Shown: in pieces, positions 61,060 through 64,000 of the stretch
How positions within the stretch are numbered: the first letter of the stretch is position 1
Layout of the letters: every line of letters begins with the position of its first letter
Origin: Melitaea cinxia
Taxonomy: Eukaryota > Arthropoda > Insecta > Lepidoptera > Nymphalidae
Length of the DNA: 64,000 nucleotides
Assembly: GCF_905220565.1 (NCBI RefSeq)
Contig: NC_059403.1
Span: 3,720,001 to 3,784,000, forward strand
Reading direction: 5' to 3'
Translations under genes and position numbers: made by a program
The notes under the pieces: generated by a model
Databases searched by the model: none
The model's input: only the letters and a program-made list of their open reading frames with translations
What the model was told of the DNA's origin: nothing

Positions 61060-64000
61060 TATTAATATCTTGCATTGGAACGCCCAGAGTATAAAACATA
61101 AGCTAGCTGATTTTGAACATATTTTGTGCTTTGGTAAAATCGATATAGCGGCCATTAGTGAGACCTGGTTAGGACCGAATATTGATATTTCACTAAAAGA
61201 TTATAATATCTATCGACGGGATAGACCAGATGGTTGGGGCGGCGTGGCTATATTTGCACACAAATCATTGAAGACTCAATTATATCCTTTACAAACCAAC
61301 AATAATATAGAGATAGTGAGTATAAAAATATTTAATTGCGATAACATTGAAACTGTTATGTCCGTGTATTGTCCACCAAATGTTCACACAACTCAACGTG
61401 ACTGGGATTACATCTTTTCATTGGCATCTTCACGATCTGTAGTTCTTGGAGACTTTAACGGTCACCACACCAATTGGTCCAACAAAACGGATCCTCGAGG
61501 CATTCAAATTCTTGATTCCTTAATTGATAATAATTTAGTTACATTAAATGATGGAAGTCATACACGTTTAAAATTAGTTAACGGTGTTCTTCAACAGTCC
61601 TCGCCTGATATTTCTTTGGTCTCTTCTGATATCTCCTTCAAATTTAATTGGCAGGTAGTAAATGAAACTTTAGGAAGTGACCACCTTATGGTTAAACTAT
61701 CCACTTCAAATAGTGTTGTTCCCGTATTTATTAAAAAACGTAATTTTAAAAAGACTGACTGGCTGCTATATTCTAAAATCATAGACAAGTTATTTGCTGA
61801 AAGAAATATATTTAATTTCGATGATTTGCAAAACAGCTATAATGCGTTTGTTGATGTTATAAATGAAGCCGCAGATCGAAGTATTCCATTCTTTAAAATT
61901 CCTGTAAATCCCAATACTAAATTTCATCCCAAACCTTTTTGGAATCCCACCTTATCAAAAGCAGTGGCGGAACGAAGATTGGCCCTATCTCGTTTTAGAC
62001 ACAATCCTACTCCTAGTAATTTAAATATACTCCAGAACAAGATTCGAACCGCCCAGAGACTAATAAGGAAGGCTAAAAGTGAATCATGGCACAATTTTTG
62101 CTCTTCCTTAGACGAAAATACTACAGCAAATAATATGTGGCACCGCCTACGTTGGTTGAAAGGGTATAGATCATCAAAATTTCATGTAGACAAAAATATA
62201 GCCGAAACACTTCTATGTAATTTATCCCCGGATTATTGTACACCACCTCATCCTCAATTTCGATCTGTAAACGCACAGCTTCAACATCAGATATCCAGAC
62301 ATGAACTCGAAAAATGCATTAAGTCCAAGGATACTGCACCCGGGTGCGACAATATATCATTTTCGATGATTAAAAATCTTCCTGAAAGGGGCAAGGAAGT
62401 TTTATTAACTCTTTATAATAAGTTTTTATCCTGTTCTTTTGTTCCTTACCAATGGCGCCAAGTGCGTATTACACCCATACCAAAACTTGGACGCGATTCT
62501 GTTTCGATAGATTCGATTAGGCCTATCTCTCTTATGTCCTGCATTTGCAAAATATTTCACTCAATAATAAATTACAGACTCGAATGGTTTATGGAGCATA
62601 ATGAACTTTTTTCCGAAGAGACCAAGGGTTTCAGGAAAGGATGTTCAACTTTAGATAGCTTAACTTGTTTAGTTTCCTCAATCCAAATTGGTTTTTCTAA
62701 AAATTTATTTACTGTTGGGTGTTTTCTTGACATAGAGAATGCATATAATAATATTGATATCTGTAATGTATTACTCTGTTTAGATGGTCTTGGTGTGGGA
62801 TCAAATATTTGTAGATATCTATGGTCATTTCTCAAAGAAAGATATTTGTATATTAAAGGTTCAGACTATGAGATCTCTCGAAGTACAGGTCGTGGATTGG
62901 CCCAAGGGGACCCCTTGTCACCACTTTTATTTAATATAGGGACAATATATGTGTGTAAATCTATCTCAAATGTATCTATTTTGCAATATGCTGACGATTA
63001 TGTACTGTACTTAAGCTCAAATAATATGATTGATGCTAGGAATAATATACAGCTCGCACTTAACATTCTAACTAAACTATTTTATAATCTAAATTTAGAC
63101 ATTTCTACACATAAGAGTAAAATATGTATCTTTAACAAAGGACAGCAACGACGTCCTGTGGACTTCTGTGTATGTATAAATAATAATCCACTGGATATAG
63201 TTGATACTGTGAAATACTTGGGGGTGTGGTTGGATCGATCACTTAGGTGGGGGAAACATATAAACGAAATTTCAATCAAAGTACTTAAATTCCTTAATAT
63301 ATTTAAGCTATTAGCGGGTTCGGGATGGGGAGTGCATCAAAAACATTTACGAAAGTTATATATATCCGTCATTAGGAGCCGGATAGACTATGCCAGTTTT
63401 TTATATGATAACAGCACAAAAACATCCCTGTTAAAATTAGACAGAATTCAAAATCAGGCCATGCGTGTAATAGGCGGTTTTATTAGAACAACACCAATCC
63501 ATGTAATGGAAAGTGAGTTATACCTTTTTCCTTTGCATTTACGTAGAAGATATTTAGCTGGTAAGTATTGGCTTAAAAGTAAATCCATGGAAAATTGTTT
63601 AGTATTCAAACTTATTGTTGAACTTTCTACTTTAACTAATAATAGGTATTGGAGAAATAAAAGGGTACCCTTATTAACTACAATACACGAACACCTTAAA
63701 TCTAAACCTATTGACTCTAAAAAAAAATTAGGTATGTTTACATTAAGCACTTGGGTTAATAACATAGATATAGCAAACAATATAAGAACTAATGTAGAAA
63801 CAATAACTAAATCAAAACATAATTATAATACTTTTCATTTAAAATTAATCTGTAGCAATTATATAAACAAAATATACACTTCATTCTACATCATTTTTAC
63901 AGATGCTTCTAAAAATAGCAATAATAACATTGGTGCAGCATTTTATGATCAACAAAATGGACTTTGTATAAAATTGAAAATTAACTTTCAAGTCTCTATT
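61043..64000 (+). CDS. ORF2: endonuclease-reverse transcriptase-RNase H polyprotein (3' partial)
   Basis: 986 codons from ATG 61043, open to the window end. It nicks target DNA and reverse-transcribes the element RNA from the nick. Endonuclease (about 5-220): NAQS (13-16), SETWL (39-43, E40), GGVA (66-69), VYCPP (108-112), GDFNGHH (136-142, D137 and N139) and SDH (212-214), so all catalytic residues are present. Reverse transcriptase (about 430-700): ITPIPKLGR, RPISLMSCICK, GFRKGCST (529-536), motif A FLDIENAYNNI with D563, QGDPLSP (621-627), and YADD (649-652) with both Asp. RNase H starts at FTDASK (952-957, first catalytic Asp D954) and continues with IGAAFYD; the rest lies beyond 64000. 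The frame is +1 relative to ORF1 and the start overlaps the ORF1 end (ATG 14 nt before its stop codon), suggesting re-initiation after ORF1. No inactivating change seen. Confidence 0.97.
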   Translation, partial: MTKINNINILHWNAQSIKHKLADFEHILCFGKIDIAAISETWLGPNIDISLKDYNIYRRDRPDGWGGVAIFAHKSLKTQLYPLQTNNNIEIVSIKIFNCDNIETVMSVYCPPNVHTTQRDWDYIFSLASSRSVVLGDFNGHHTNWSNKTDPRGIQILDSLIDNNLVTLNDGSHTRLKLVNGVLQQSSPDISLVSSDISFKFNWQVVNETLGSDHLMVKLSTSNSVVPVFIKKRNFKKTDWLLYSKIIDKLFAERNIFNFDDLQNSYNAFVDVINEAADRSIPFFKIPVNPNTKFHPKPFWNPTLSKAVAERRLALSRFRHNPTPSNLNILQNKIRTAQRLIRKAKSESWHNFCSSLDENTTANNMWHRLRWLKGYRSSKFHVDKNIAETLLCNLSPDYCTPPHPQFRSVNAQLQHQISRHELEKCIKSKDTAPGCDNISFSMIKNLPERGKEVLLTLYNKFLSCSFVPYQWRQVRITPIPKLGRDSVSIDSIRPISLMSCICKIFHSIINYRLEWFMEHNELFSEETKGFRKGCSTLDSLTCLVSSIQIGFSKNLFTVGCFLDIENAYNNIDICNVLLCLDGLGVGSNICRYLWSFLKERYLYIKGSDYEISRSTGRGLAQGDPLSPLLFNIGTIYVCKSISNVSILQYADDYVLYLSSNNMIDARNNIQLALNILTKLFYNLNLDISTHKSKICIFNKGQQRRPVDFCVCINNNPLDIVDTVKYLGVWLDRSLRWGKHINEISIKVLKFLNIFKLLAGSGWGVHQKHLRKLYISVIRSRIDYASFLYDNSTKTSLLKLDRIQNQAMRVIGGFIRTTPIHVMESELYLFPLHLRRRYLAGKYWLKSKSMENCLVFKLIVELSTLTNNRYWRNKRVPLLTTIHEHLKSKPIDSKKKLGMFTLSTWVNNIDIANNIRTNVETITKSKHNYNTFHLKLICSNYINKIYTSFYIIFTDASKNSNNNIGAAFYDQQNGLCIKLKINFQVSI

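Larger units (their letters stand above)
59446..64000 (+). mobile_element. Intact non-LTR retrotransposon, probably I group (3' end outside window)
   Basis: Starts at an initiator (TCAGTT, A at 59448) with a DPE at +28, then a 154-base 5' UTR, ORF1 (59602-61059) and ORF2 (61043 to beyond 64000). Both frames are uninterrupted over 4.4 kb. Domain order is ORF1 with CCHC knuckles; ORF2 with AP-like endonuclease, reverse transcriptase and RNase H. RNase H after the RT is typical of the I superfamily; Jockey- and R1-type elements usually lack it. The intact 5' end suggests a full-length insertion. Not seen: the 3' UTR, tail and right target duplication, which should repeat part of AAGAAAATCTTGAG left of the start. 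Confidence 0.93.

Noticed and set aside
62572..62835. Minus-strand frames within ORF2 (also 61591-61788, 63082-63279, 63454-63780)
   Set aside because: Shadows of the ORF2 reading frame, which carries all catalytic motifs.

Overview
The window looks like nuclear genomic DNA of a moth or butterfly (Lepidoptera). It is AT-rich, gene-poor and intron-like. It carries several dispersed repeat families that I recognise as typical of lepidopteran genomes: Helitron-like elements ending in a hairpin plus CTAG, retroposons with ATGATG tails, an AACCGACTTCAA-ended family, and tRNA-like short retroposon tails. I see no operons, no bacterial features and no CRISPR array. The species cannot be fixed from the sequence.

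Layout. From 1 to 9.8 kb there is a patchwork of repeats, including a nested insertion at 6.0-6.8 kb and a LINE 3' end with a 90-bp internal duplication. From 9.8 to 14 kb little is recognisable. From 14.1 to 15.5 kb there are three repeat families, one Helitron copy being split by a later insertion. A chimeric retroposon lies at 18.1-18.4 kb, and an intact tRNA-Leu(UAG) gene at 19.4 kb. From 22 to 30.3 kb there are scattered repeats, a compound microsatellite, and a short retroposon with a clean 13-bp target-site duplication. A CpG-rich block at 33.42-33.64 kb has promoter features (Inr and a near-match DPE) and may be a non-coding first exon. From 33.6 to 50 kb the DNA is intron-like, with a few less AT-rich islands and two weak minus-strand exon candidates. 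At 49.95-50.52 kb lies the best host coding exon: plus strand, ATG, good splice acceptor and donor, basic and Arg/Ser/Pro-rich, not identified. From 50.5 to 59 kb the DNA is again mostly featureless or repeat-derived.

The clearest genes are at the right end: a non-LTR retrotransposon from about 59.45 kb to beyond 64 kb. It has an internal Inr/DPE promoter at exact spacing, a short 5' UTR with an 18-bp perfect palindrome, ORF1 (gag-like, three zinc knuckles) and an overlapping ORF2. ORF2 has an apurinic-like endonuclease, a reverse transcriptase, and the start of an RNase H domain, and is open to the window edge with no stop or frameshift. It looks full-length at its 5' end, so recently inserted and possibly still active. 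ORF1 would package the RNA; ORF2 would nick the target and copy the RNA by target-primed reverse transcription. RNase H and the ORF1 style point to the I group, not proven.

I did not find a convincing undescribed system. The observations most worth following are the intact element and its promoter, the chimeric retroposon, the candidate promoter/exon pair at 33.5 and 50 kb, and a 49-bp micro-retroposon with target duplication.
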